Part shown: piece by piece, positions 1-6,804 of the stretch
How positions within the stretch are numbered: position 1 is the first letter of the stretch
Layout of the letters: each line of letters begins with the position of its first letter
Assembly: GCA_019683625.1 (NCBI GenBank)
Contig: JADGHY010000091.1
Location: forward strand, 1 to 7,913
Length of the DNA: 7,913 nucleotides
Origin: Thermoflavifilum sp.
Lineage (GTDB): Bacteria; Bacteroidota; Bacteroidia; Chitinophagales; Chitinophagaceae
Reading direction: 5' to 3'
The notes under the pieces: generated by a model
What the model saw: the letters and a program-made list of their open reading frames with translations, nothing else
Database searches by the model: none
What the model was told of the DNA's origin: nothing
Made by a program: the position numbers and the translations under genes

Positions 1-1
1 A

Positions 2-679
2 ACCTATATTGCCGAACTGGAAAAGGTGAGTAAAATATACCCGAGTGGCAGGACAACCATCACTGCGCTCGATGAAACAAGCCTCAAGATCAAGCGCAAT
101 GGTTTCACGATGATAGTAGGCCCCTCCGGATCCGGAAAAACTACACTGCTTTCGTTGTTGGGATGTGTCATCTATCCTTCCGGCGGAAGGCTGCTGATCA
201 ACGGCAAAGATGTGACCCGAATGAACAGCAAACAGCTTGCCGACATGCGTTTGCGCAATATTGGTTTTATTTTTCAAAACTTTAACCTGATTACTCCTCT
301 CACTGCGTGGCAAAACGTTTTGCTGCCGTTGCATCTGATGGGTATAAAAGGAAAAACGGCCTCAGCAAGAGCCGAAGAGGCATTGGGATTGGTGAATATG
401 CTGCACCGAAAAAACAGTTTACCTAAGCTGTTAAGTGGAGGTGAACAACAACGCGTGGCTATAGCCCGCGCCTTGGTTACAAATCCTGCTATGCTGCTCT
501 GCGATGAACCTACATCAAGTCTGGACAGCGAAAGTGCTCATGTGATCATGGAAGAGCTGAAACAACAATCTCGTTCCGGCAAGGCCGTGGTATTGGTTAC
601 ACATGACATACGCCTGCTACCGTATGCCGACGATATCATTTACATCAAAGACGGAAAAATTCAATTGGAAAAACAATGA
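2..679 (+). CDS. ABC transporter ATP-binding protein of the LolD/MacB/DevA type (5' partial)
   Basis: This is the cytoplasmic ATPase that should power the permease encoded two genes downstream. All ABC landmarks are visible; numbering is from the first in-frame codon at position 2. Walker A GPSGSGKT lies near residues 40-47, the Q-loop FQ near 91-92, the signature LSGGEQQR near 144-151, Walker B MLLCDEPT near 164-171, the D-loop SSLD follows, and the H-loop THD is near 200-202. The frame is open to the window edge. A GTG at 26 could be a start, but the codons before it read TYIAELEK and join VSKIYPSG, the normal first strand of LolD/MacB-type ATPases. The true start is therefore probably a few codons upstream of the window. 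The stop overlaps the adaptor start by four bases (ATGA), which suggests translational coupling. Family assignment is firm; placing it nearer DevA than LolD rests on the neighbours. Confidence 0.93.
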   Translation, partial: TYIAELEKVSKIYPSGRTTITALDETSLKIKRNGFTMIVGPSGSGKTTLLSLLGCVIYPSGGRLLINGKDVTRMNSKQLADMRLRNIGFIFQNFNLITPLTAWQNVLLPLHLMGIKGKTASARAEEALGLVNMLHRKNSLPKLLSGGEQQRVAIARALVTNPAMLLCDEPTSSLDSESAHVIMEELKQQSRSGKAVVLVTHDIRLLPYADDIIYIKDGKIQLEKQ

Positions 680-1641
680 ACACAAGACCACATAACAAAT
701 GCATCTGGGTGATGATGCTTTGGATCCTTGCTTCCTGTTCTCAACCGAACAATTCAAATCCATCATCATCGCAAATCAATAGCCTGAACATCGAAACACC
801 CGATCATATCGTTGCACCAGGCTATTTTGAGCCAGAAGCCGGCATCATCAATATTGCTGCAGAAGTATCAGGTATTGTATCAAATATCTATGTAAAAGCA
901 GGTGATAGTGTTAAGGCAAATAGCCCTTTAATTGAACTGGATCATACAGATGCACAGCTTCAGGTGTCACATGCGAAAGCCCAACTGAGCGTTCAGCAAC
1001 AACAGTTGCAACAAGCCTTGCTGGCATGCCAACAGGATTCGGCAAACTTCCTGCAAGCCTCAAAAAACTTTTCCCGTACCCGCGATCTTTTTCTGCACCA
1101 GGCTGTTACGGCACAACAACTCGATGATGATAGCATGAAGATGGTTATGGCACAGATGCAACTTGCTCAACAACAAGCGAATATCCGATCCTTACAGGAA
1201 CAAATACGGGCTTCCGAAATCGAACTCCGGCAAGCCATCCAGCATCTTGCTTCCTATCGCATCACCGCACCGAAAAATGGTCTCGTGATTGCTGTATCCA
1301 CCAAAATCCATGAATATGTTGCACCCGGAAATCCGCTGCTGAGCTTTGCTCCGCAATCACCTATGATTTTCCAATGTGAGGTTGACCAGCTCTTTGCTGA
1401 TGATGTACAAAACGGACAGCCTGCAAAAATTGTTTCCCTGAATGGAAGAGATACACTTGCCGGCGGGAAGATTGTGTTCGTCAGTCCTTATCTGCAACGC
1501 AAATCCATCTTAACGGGTGAACCGGGTGAAAAACAAGACAGAAGAGTCAGGGAGGTGAAGATCCTGATTGACAATACCTATCAACCAATTATTATTCACG
1601 AACTGGGAAATGCGATTCTTTTACGCATCCTTAAGCATTGA
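676..1641 (+). CDS. HlyD/DevB-family periplasmic adaptor, predicted lipoprotein
   Basis: This is the membrane fusion protein that should link the ABC permease to the TolC-like channel. The N-terminus is basic, then hydrophobic, and ends in a lipobox LAS-C (Cys21). It is therefore predicted to be cleaved by signal peptidase II and lipid-anchored, not held by a transmembrane helix. Residues about 60-90 form the first half of a biotinyl-lipoyl-like domain (VSGIVSNIYVKAGDSV). Residues about 92-192 are a Gln-rich, heptad-like alpha-helical hairpin. Residues about 195-225 form the second lipoyl half (ITAPKNGLV to APGNPLLSF), and a beta-barrel follows from about 230. The length (321 aa) suits the DevB/HlyD group. 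The final stretch after REVKILIDN is divergent but stays in one frame. The gene overlaps the ATPase gene by four bases and lies three bases before the permease. Start choice is supported by the ATGA overlap and the signal peptide. Confidence 0.9.
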   Translation: MNTRPHNKCIWVMMLWILASCSQPNNSNPSSSQINSLNIETPDHIVAPGYFEPEAGIINIAAEVSGIVSNIYVKAGDSVKANSPLIELDHTDAQLQVSHAKAQLSVQQQQLQQALLACQQDSANFLQASKNFSRTRDLFLHQAVTAQQLDDDSMKMVMAQMQLAQQQANIRSLQEQIRASEIELRQAIQHLASYRITAPKNGLVIAVSTKIHEYVAPGNPLLSFAPQSPMIFQCEVDQLFADDVQNGQPAKIVSLNGRDTLAGGKIVFVSPYLQRKSILTGEPGEKQDRRVREVKILIDNTYQPIIIHELGNAILLRILKH

Positions 1642-1644
1642 TCT

Positions 1645-2772
1645 ATGTTCAAATATTCCTGGCAGTTCATCAAATACGACAAGGCAAAAAGTATTGGGGT
1701 GTTGATTGGCATCGTCATCAGCACTTTTCTCATCGGGCAACAATCCGGCGTTTATCTTTTTCTCACCGGATTAATGAGTACTATTGTAGATCAGGCACAT
1801 GCCGATATCTGGGTGGTTGATAGCAAGACCACCAATGCGAATGCGCTGGGTGCTATTGATATCCGTAACCTATATGAAGTGCAATCTATTCCCGGCGTGC
1901 AGGCAGCCTATCCTATGGTTATTGCCGTAGGCAATGCCGTTTTTGACAATGGAGCCACTGCAGGTGTACAGCTGATCGGCAGCGAAGCGCCTTCCTTCCG
2001 GGCAGGGCCTGATCCTGCCAAAATCGTATCCGGCAAGCTCCAGGATCTGATACAGGATGGTGCCATTAGTTGCGATGTGTTTGATGAAAAAACGTTAGGC
2101 AATATTCATCTTGGCAGTGCTTTTGAAATCAATGGGAAACGGGCTTTCGTGGCTGTGGAAACAAAAGGCATCCGCGGCTTTGGATTTACCTATCTCTACA
2201 CCACTATTCAACAGGCCAGATATTTCGGCAATTTTCCGGATGATAAAATCAGTGCCGTGCTGGTGGATGTAAAACCCGGCGCAGATGTGCAACGCATTTG
2301 TGCAACCATCAACCAAAACCTTTATGGTGTGCGGGCATGGCCATCCAGCTCACTAAGCCGTGCTACTGTGGCTTTTATCCTGGGCACCAGCGGCATCGGC
2401 ATCAGCACATTTACCCTCATCATCTTTGCTATTGTTTCCGGCTTTTTTATCATTGGACTCACGTTGTATTCGGCTACACTCGACCGTATCCGGGATTATG
2501 GCACATTGAAAGCCATAGGTGCACGCAACAGCGATATCATCCGGCTTATCTTATCACAAGGGATTCTGTTTGGCATATCGGGTTTCCTCATTGGCATGGC
2601 ATTGCTTACCGGATTTAAGCAGGGGCTGGCTAAACAAGGCGTGTTGTTCCGCTTCAGCAGCTCGCTCATCCTTTTGTTTTTATGCGTTACCCTGCTCATT
2701 GCCATTGGAGGAACCTATTTTGCCATCAGGCGTATCGTGAAACTGGAACCCGGTTCTGTATTCAAATCTTAA
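1645..2772 (+). CDS. FtsX-family ABC permease, DevC/MacB-like
   Basis: This is the inner-membrane subunit of the exporter. The 375-residue protein has the MacB/LolC/DevC topology. One transmembrane helix lies near residues 17-39, a large periplasmic domain spans roughly 45-245, and three C-terminal helices lie near 250-273, 298-322 and 339-362. Between the second and third helices is the conserved cytoplasmic coupling segment DRIRDYGTLKAIGAR (about 280-294), a hallmark of FtsX-domain permeases that contact their ATPase. Unlike MacB it carries no ATPase domain; that domain is the separate gene at 2-679. A single permease gene implies a homodimer with two ATPase copies, as proposed for DevBCA. 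The start lies three bases after the adaptor stop, without an obvious Shine-Dalgarno sequence, which fits coupled translation. The substrate is not evident. Confidence 0.9.
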   Translation: MFKYSWQFIKYDKAKSIGVLIGIVISTFLIGQQSGVYLFLTGLMSTIVDQAHADIWVVDSKTTNANALGAIDIRNLYEVQSIPGVQAAYPMVIAVGNAVFDNGATAGVQLIGSEAPSFRAGPDPAKIVSGKLQDLIQDGAISCDVFDEKTLGNIHLGSAFEINGKRAFVAVETKGIRGFGFTYLYTTIQQARYFGNFPDDKISAVLVDVKPGADVQRICATINQNLYGVRAWPSSSLSRATVAFILGTSGIGISTFTLIIFAIVSGFFIIGLTLYSATLDRIRDYGTLKAIGARNSDIIRLILSQGILFGISGFLIGMALLTGFKQGLAKQGVLFRFSSSLILLFLCVTLLIAIGGTYFAIRRIVKLEPGSVFKS

Positions 2773-2777
2773 GAGCC

Positions 2778-4172
2778 ATGATGAACATGAAAAATTTGCT
2801 CGGAATAGCCATTTTGCTGACATGCTGCCAACAGATATATGCACAACGCCCCGTATGTTATGAACTTAGTTTTTCAACAGCCTTGCAGGCTGCAAAACAA
2901 CATGAACTGCTGTATCAAAACAGCCTTTTACAGACACAGAAAAGTGAACTTTCCATCCGGATGCAACATGCAGCTGCGCTACCTAACATTAAAGCTACTG
3001 CCAGCCTGCAGAACAACCTCATCATCCCCAGTACGCCCGTACCCATAGGAAAATTCAACAACCAATATCCGGATAATGCCACCATACCCATCAAATTCGG
3101 TACACCCTGGAGCATCCAAACAGGCCTTCAGCTCACCCAACCCATCTGGAATCCGGCACATGCCACCCAAATGCAAATTGCCCGCCTGCAGTACAAACAA
3201 TCCACACTCCAGTCCCGCAATCAGCTTGAACAGCTTATTGAAGACGTGATGCTTCAATATGGAAACCTAATCATCGCCCAGCAAAAAATTGCCATGTATC
3301 AGCATCTGCTGGAGGAAAAAATACAAAATGAAAAAATCATCCGACAAACCTATATGGATGGCAGAGCCTTGAAAACCGATCTGGATCAGGCAAGAATTGC
3401 CAGCTTAAATCAACAAATTGAACTGGAAAAAACAAAAGCAACATATAAACTCCAACTGTTAAAGCTGCAACAAATCACAGGAATTGATTCGTTGCTGATC
3501 GCCGATTCAATCAGATTGATCACACCCTTATCCGGTTTCATTTCTCTACCGGAAAATATTGCACTTGCTGGAACACCTTCCGATTCGCTGTTTAGGCATC
3601 GAACAGCTTATCAACAACAAATGCTGCTAACGGAAATAGATCAACAAGAATGGCAACTGGCAAGAAAAGATTTTCTCCCGCAGATTAACTTACAGGCTTT
3701 TCTGGGAACAAATTATTACGACCGCACCCTTGCCGTTTGGGGCTCCGATAAATGGTACGGCAATAGCTACGTTGGTCTGCAATTCAGCTGGGACATCTTT
3801 CAGGGAGGATATCGACAGCATGCGCTGCGGCAACGTCTCATTCAGCTTACCATAGACAGCAATTTGCTTAAGAAACAAACGCAGGATGCACAATACCAAT
3901 GGCAACAATCTCTGGCTGATATACAATATGCCCGCCAGCAACAACAACTCCTGCAACAAAAAATTGCCTTGCAGCAAGATTATCTTGAACAGATGAGAAA
4001 TACCTATGCAGCCGGCCGGGCCACTATTTTGGATTTATTTAAGGCACAGCAAGATCTTGAAGCAGCTCAGCAAGATTATCTTCAAAGCCTGTATGATTTG
4101 CTTCAGGCAGCATTAAGCTATCAGGAAGTGACGGGTATGCTGGCAGATTTACAGGATATGGATAACAGATAA
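2778..4172 (+). CDS. TolC-like outer-membrane efflux channel
   Basis: This is predicted to be the trimeric outer-membrane exit duct of the exporter. The 464-residue product begins with a signal peptide (MMNMKNLLGIAILL) that would be cleaved at QIYA|Q near residue 22; Ala-Gln cleavage sites are common in Bacteroidota. The rest shows the duplicated outer-membrane-efflux pattern. Each half has long Gln/Leu-rich helices (about 30-68 and 135-235; about 275-300 and 345-455) around short beta segments (about 113-125 and 330-343, for example YVGLQFSWDIFQGG). The second half ends with the typical AAGRATILDLFKAQQDL segment. The length matches the family. The frame is open upstream to 2682 inside the permease gene, but the ATG at 2778 is preferred because it begins the signal peptide and lies five bases after the permease stop. 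ATGs at 2781 and 2787 are alternatives. Only a weak AAGAG precedes the start. Confidence 0.92.
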   Translation: MMNMKNLLGIAILLTCCQQIYAQRPVCYELSFSTALQAAKQHELLYQNSLLQTQKSELSIRMQHAAALPNIKATASLQNNLIIPSTPVPIGKFNNQYPDNATIPIKFGTPWSIQTGLQLTQPIWNPAHATQMQIARLQYKQSTLQSRNQLEQLIEDVMLQYGNLIIAQQKIAMYQHLLEEKIQNEKIIRQTYMDGRALKTDLDQARIASLNQQIELEKTKATYKLQLLKLQQITGIDSLLIADSIRLITPLSGFISLPENIALAGTPSDSLFRHRTAYQQQMLLTEIDQQEWQLARKDFLPQINLQAFLGTNYYDRTLAVWGSDKWYGNSYVGLQFSWDIFQGGYRQHALRQRLIQLTIDSNLLKKQTQDAQYQWQQSLADIQYARQQQQLLQQKIALQQDYLEQMRNTYAAGRATILDLFKAQQDLEAAQQDYLQSLYDLLQAALSYQEVTGMLADLQDMDNR

Positions 4173-4195
4173 GGCTATTTTACAAGCTAAATAAT

Positions 4196-6592
4196 TTATT
4201 CCTGCATCATCTCCAATACTTTATCGATAATATCTTCGGCATTGGGTTTGGAAAAATAATCACCATCCGTGCCGTAGGCCGGACGATGAGGCTGTGCACT
4301 TAACGTACGGGGAGCCACATCCAGCCAGCGATAGCCACCCTGTTTTTCAATCACTTCCTGCATCATATAAGCCGTGGCTCCACCCGGCACATCCTCGTCG
4401 AGGAATAAAATGCGGTTGGTTTTCTTTAACGATTCCACGATGCGATGATGAATGTCAAAAGGGAGCAAGGTTTGCACATCAATTAACTCGCAGGAGATGC
4501 CAAAATCCTGCTGCAGGCGTTCTGCGGCTTCAGATGCAATCCGTAAAATAGAACCATAGGAAACAATGGTCACATCTGTGCCTTCCCGCATCACTTCGGG
4601 CACACCCATCGGCACGGTATATTCCCGAATATTCAAGGGCATGCGCTCTTTTAAACGATAACCATTCAGGCATTCGATGACCAGAGCGGGTTCTGAAGCA
4701 CGCAACAAGGTATTATACATGCCGGCAGCCTTAGCCATGTTACGAGGTACACAGATATACATCCCTCTTAAAGCACCCAGCAACATTTGCATGGGTGAAC
4801 CTGAATGCCAGATACCTTCAAGACGATGCCCGCGGGTGCGTACAATCAAGGGACAGATTTGCTTGCCGTTGGTGCGATAATGCAAAGTAGCTACATCATC
4901 GCTCAGGGTCTGCAAGGCAAACAGCAAATAATCCAGATACTGAATCTCGGCTATCGGGCGCAGGCCCCTCATGGCCATCCCAATGCCCTGGCCAATGATG
5001 GTAGCTTCCCGTATGCCTGTATCAAAAATACGATCGGCCCCATGTTTCTGCTGCAATCCCGCAAAAGCCTGATTCACATCCCCAATTTTACCCACATCCT
5101 CACCAAAAGCAAACACCGTAGGATGGTAAGAAAACAAATCATCAAAATACCGATTCAATACTTCGTATCCATTGATCAACGGCGCCTGTTCATCGTATAT
5201 AGGCTTTATTTCTGGCACCGATAATGCGGAGATAGGGCCTTCGGCATATAAATGTGTGTTGTAGGCTTTTTTGTAAAATGCTCTTCGCTCTTCACAAAAT
5301 TTCAACAGCTCTTCTTTTGCCGGATCCGGCAAATGATGATGCATTTGGGCAATGCGCGAAGCCGTTTTTAAGACATCTTTATGAAATGGAGCCTGTTCGG
5401 CGGCTAACTCCTGCAACAGTTGTCCGATGACCTGTTTGTGAGCCTGAGGATGCTGCATGAGCTTTTTACCCAACGCAATCACCTGCTTTACCTGATCGCG
5501 GATAGGCTGCATATATTTTTCCCATGCCCTTTGCCTGGCTTGCTGAACCGACTGGCGGGCTTGCTGTTCCAGTTCCTGCAGCTCTTCTTCCGTGGCCAGC
5601 TGATTATCTAAAATCCATTCCCGCATCTTGCGGTTGCAATCCCATTCTTTTTCCCATGCTAATCTTTCCTTGCTTTTATACCGCTCATGCGAGCCTGAGG
5701 TGGAATGCCCCAATGGCTGAGTAAGTTCTTCAACATGAAACAGGGCTGGGATATGATGCTCGCGTACACGCTGAATACCTGCTTCAAACACTTCGCACAT
5801 TTCCGCATAGTCCCATCCTTTCACCCGATAAATATCCCAACCATTGGATTTTCCGGACTGCCGAAAACCTTCCATGACGGCTGAGATGGAATTCTTGGTA
5901 GTCTGCAACCTGCGGGGAACAGATATGCCATACCCATCGTCCCAAACAAATACGGCCATAGGCACTTGCAAGACACCGGCCGCATTGATGGTTTCCCAGA
6001 ATAACCCTTCCGAAGTACTGGCATCACCAATGGTTACAAAGCACACTTCATCACCATGATGAGAAAGATGGGTGAGGGATTGCAGGGAAGACAGATGCCT
6101 GAACAGCTTAGAAGCAAAAGCCAGGCCTAATGAACGGGGCATCTGAGCCGCTGTGGGTGCCAGATCCGCAGCTGAATTATAGCGGTTAACCAGATCCAGC
6201 CATTGGCCATTTTCGTCAACAAACGGCGTGGCAAAATGGCTGTTCATCTGCCGGCCCGATGAAAACGGATCGTGCGTCGGATCAATATCTGCATAGAGTT
6301 GGGAAAAAAACTGCTCCACCGTTGCCATGCCCGTAGCAAAAGCCAGGGTTTGATCCCGATAATATCCGGAGCGAATATCACCCGGACGAAAAAAGCGGGC
6401 CAGAGCCACTTGCGGCACTTCCTTGCCATCTCCGAAAATGCCAAACTTAGCCCTGCCATTCAACACTTCTTTTCTGCCCAACACGCTGGCTTCGCGGCTT
6501 TCACAAGCAATCCGGTAGTCGCGCAACACCTGCTGGCGAAACTCTTCAAAGGAAAGCTGTTCCGGTGAATGGGTTTCAGCAGAAATAATCAT
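4196..6592 (-). CDS. Fused alpha/beta E1 component of a 2-oxoacid dehydrogenase complex (ThDP-dependent)
   Basis: This enzyme should catalyse thiamine-diphosphate-dependent oxidative decarboxylation of a 2-oxoacid and hand the acyl group to the lipoyl arm of an E2. Residues about 20-330 match E1-alpha: the ThDP/Mg segment begins GDAST at 189 and ends WDDGYGIS at 217-224, followed by the GHSTSGSH loop at 295-302, which corresponds to the phosphorylation-loop region of classical E1-alpha. Residues about 330-450 are a charged helical linker. Residues about 470-798 match E1-beta: GEDVG at 497-501, RIFDTGIREATIIGQGIG at 521-538, and a C-terminal transketolase-like domain with DVTIVSYGS and LDEDVPGG. 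The 798-residue fusion is a type found in Bacteroidota. The GHSTS loop and the fused layout suggest branched-chain (2-oxoisovalerate) substrates, but pyruvate cannot be excluded. No E2 or E3 gene is nearby, so those subunits must be encoded elsewhere. Confidence 0.92.
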   Translation of the reverse strand: MIISAETHSPEQLSFEEFRQQVLRDYRIACESREASVLGRKEVLNGRAKFGIFGDGKEVPQVALARFFRPGDIRSGYYRDQTLAFATGMATVEQFFSQLYADIDPTHDPFSSGRQMNSHFATPFVDENGQWLDLVNRYNSAADLAPTAAQMPRSLGLAFASKLFRHLSSLQSLTHLSHHGDEVCFVTIGDASTSEGLFWETINAAGVLQVPMAVFVWDDGYGISVPRRLQTTKNSISAVMEGFRQSGKSNGWDIYRVKGWDYAEMCEVFEAGIQRVREHHIPALFHVEELTQPLGHSTSGSHERYKSKERLAWEKEWDCNRKMREWILDNQLATEEELQELEQQARQSVQQARQRAWEKYMQPIRDQVKQVIALGKKLMQHPQAHKQVIGQLLQELAAEQAPFHKDVLKTASRIAQMHHHLPDPAKEELLKFCEERRAFYKKAYNTHLYAEGPISALSVPEIKPIYDEQAPLINGYEVLNRYFDDLFSYHPTVFAFGEDVGKIGDVNQAFAGLQQKHGADRIFDTGIREATIIGQGIGMAMRGLRPIAEIQYLDYLLFALQTLSDDVATLHYRTNGKQICPLIVRTRGHRLEGIWHSGSPMQMLLGALRGMYICVPRNMAKAAGMYNTLLRASEPALVIECLNGYRLKERMPLNIREYTVPMGVPEVMREGTDVTIVSYGSILRIASEAAERLQQDFGISCELIDVQTLLPFDIHHRIVESLKKTNRILFLDEDVPGGATAYMMQEVIEKQGGYRWLDVAPRTLSAQPHRPAYGTDGDYFSKPNAEDIIDKVLEMMQE

Positions 6593-6632
6593 GAGCGTGA
6601 TATTTAGCTTTACAATGAAGGTGCGATGTTAA

Positions 6633-6640
6633 CAAATTTA
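6633..6640 (-). promoter_or_regulatory. Bacteroidota -7 promoter element for the E1 gene
   Basis: The minus strand reads TAAATTTG, an exact match to the Bacteroidota -7 consensus TAnnTTTG. Transcription would begin about five to seven bases further on, near 6627, giving a leader of about 35 bases before the E1 start codon at 6592. No convincing TTG (-33) is seen 19-21 bases upstream, so this may be a weak or activator-dependent promoter. The element lies inside a short perfect inverted repeat (GTTAA, 5-base spacer, TTAAC, 6628-6642) that could be an operator or chance. No Shine-Dalgarno sequence precedes the ATG. Confidence 0.5.
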
Positions 6641-6707
6641 ACCTTTTTCTGATGCTCTGTTCCAGATCCCTGCTCACAATTTCTTACGAAGGAAGAAAAA
6701 ATTTTGT

Positions 6708-6726
6708 AGAAATTTGAATCATTTCT
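6708..6726. promoter_or_regulatory. Short inverted repeat in the divergent promoter region, possible regulator site
   Basis: AGAAAT (6708-6713) and ATTTCT (6721-6726) form a perfect six-base inverted repeat with a seven-base spacer. It lies about 40-55 bases upstream of the inferred start of transcription of the DUF1573 gene, where an activator would be expected to bind, and upstream of the E1 promoter on the other strand. The stretch is AT-rich and such repeats arise easily by chance, so function is speculative. Confidence 0.2.
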
Positions 6727-6732
6727 CGGCTC

Positions 6733-6758
6733 TTGTTTATATTTTGGTAGTAAATTTG
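6733..6758 (+). promoter_or_regulatory. Bacteroidota-type promoter for the DUF1573 gene
   Basis: TAAATTTG at 6751-6758 matches the -7 consensus TAnnTTTG exactly. A TTG at 6733-6735 could serve as the -33 element, but the spacing (15 bases) is shorter than the usual 19 or so. Transcription would start near 6764, giving an AT-rich leader of about 40 bases before the ATG at 6805. I found no TAnnTTTG match on the plus strand within the genes from 2 to 6592, so its presence here is unlikely to be background. Confidence 0.55.
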
Positions 6759-6804
6759 AGTGGTTTTGAACAGAACAAAATTTTTTCATTTAAAACATTT
6801 TCCC

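Noticed and set aside
26..28. GTG at 26 as the true start of the ABC ATPase gene
   Set aside because: In-frame codons before it continue the typical first strand (TYIAELEK then VSKIY) with no stop, so the GTG is an internal Val codon and the gene starts outside the window.
1560..1641. Frameshift near the 3' end of the adaptor gene, because the C-terminal residues look divergent
   Set aside because: The other two frames give no better match, and the existing frame keeps a plausible Gly plus hydrophobic strand ending three bases before the permease start.
2..2772. MacAB macrolide exporter
   Set aside because: MacB has the ATPase fused to the permease. Here they are separate genes and the order (ATPase, adaptor, permease) differs from macAB, so a DevBCA-like label fits better.
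2682..2777. Upstream extension of the TolC-like reading frame into the permease gene
   Set aside because: A good signal peptide begins at 2778, five bases after the permease stop. The earlier codons only overlap the permease and look like a frame shadow.
2778..2850. Channel protein as a lipoprotein, because of a Cys-Cys pair in the signal peptide
   Set aside because: The residue before each Cys (Thr or Cys) fits the lipobox poorly, and the YA|Q signal peptidase I site is better placed.
3346..3353. Minus-strand TAnnTTTG match inside the channel gene
   Set aside because: It lies in the middle of a coding region with no gene downstream on that strand; one such match per few kilobases is expected by chance.
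4294..6568. Several antisense open frames of 60-140 codons opposite the E1 gene
   Set aside because: They show no recognisable domain or start context and are explained by the strongly coding opposite strand.
6760..6804. GTG start at 6760 for the DUF1573 protein
   Set aside because: It would put 15 residues before a textbook signal peptide and start translation at or before the predicted transcription start.
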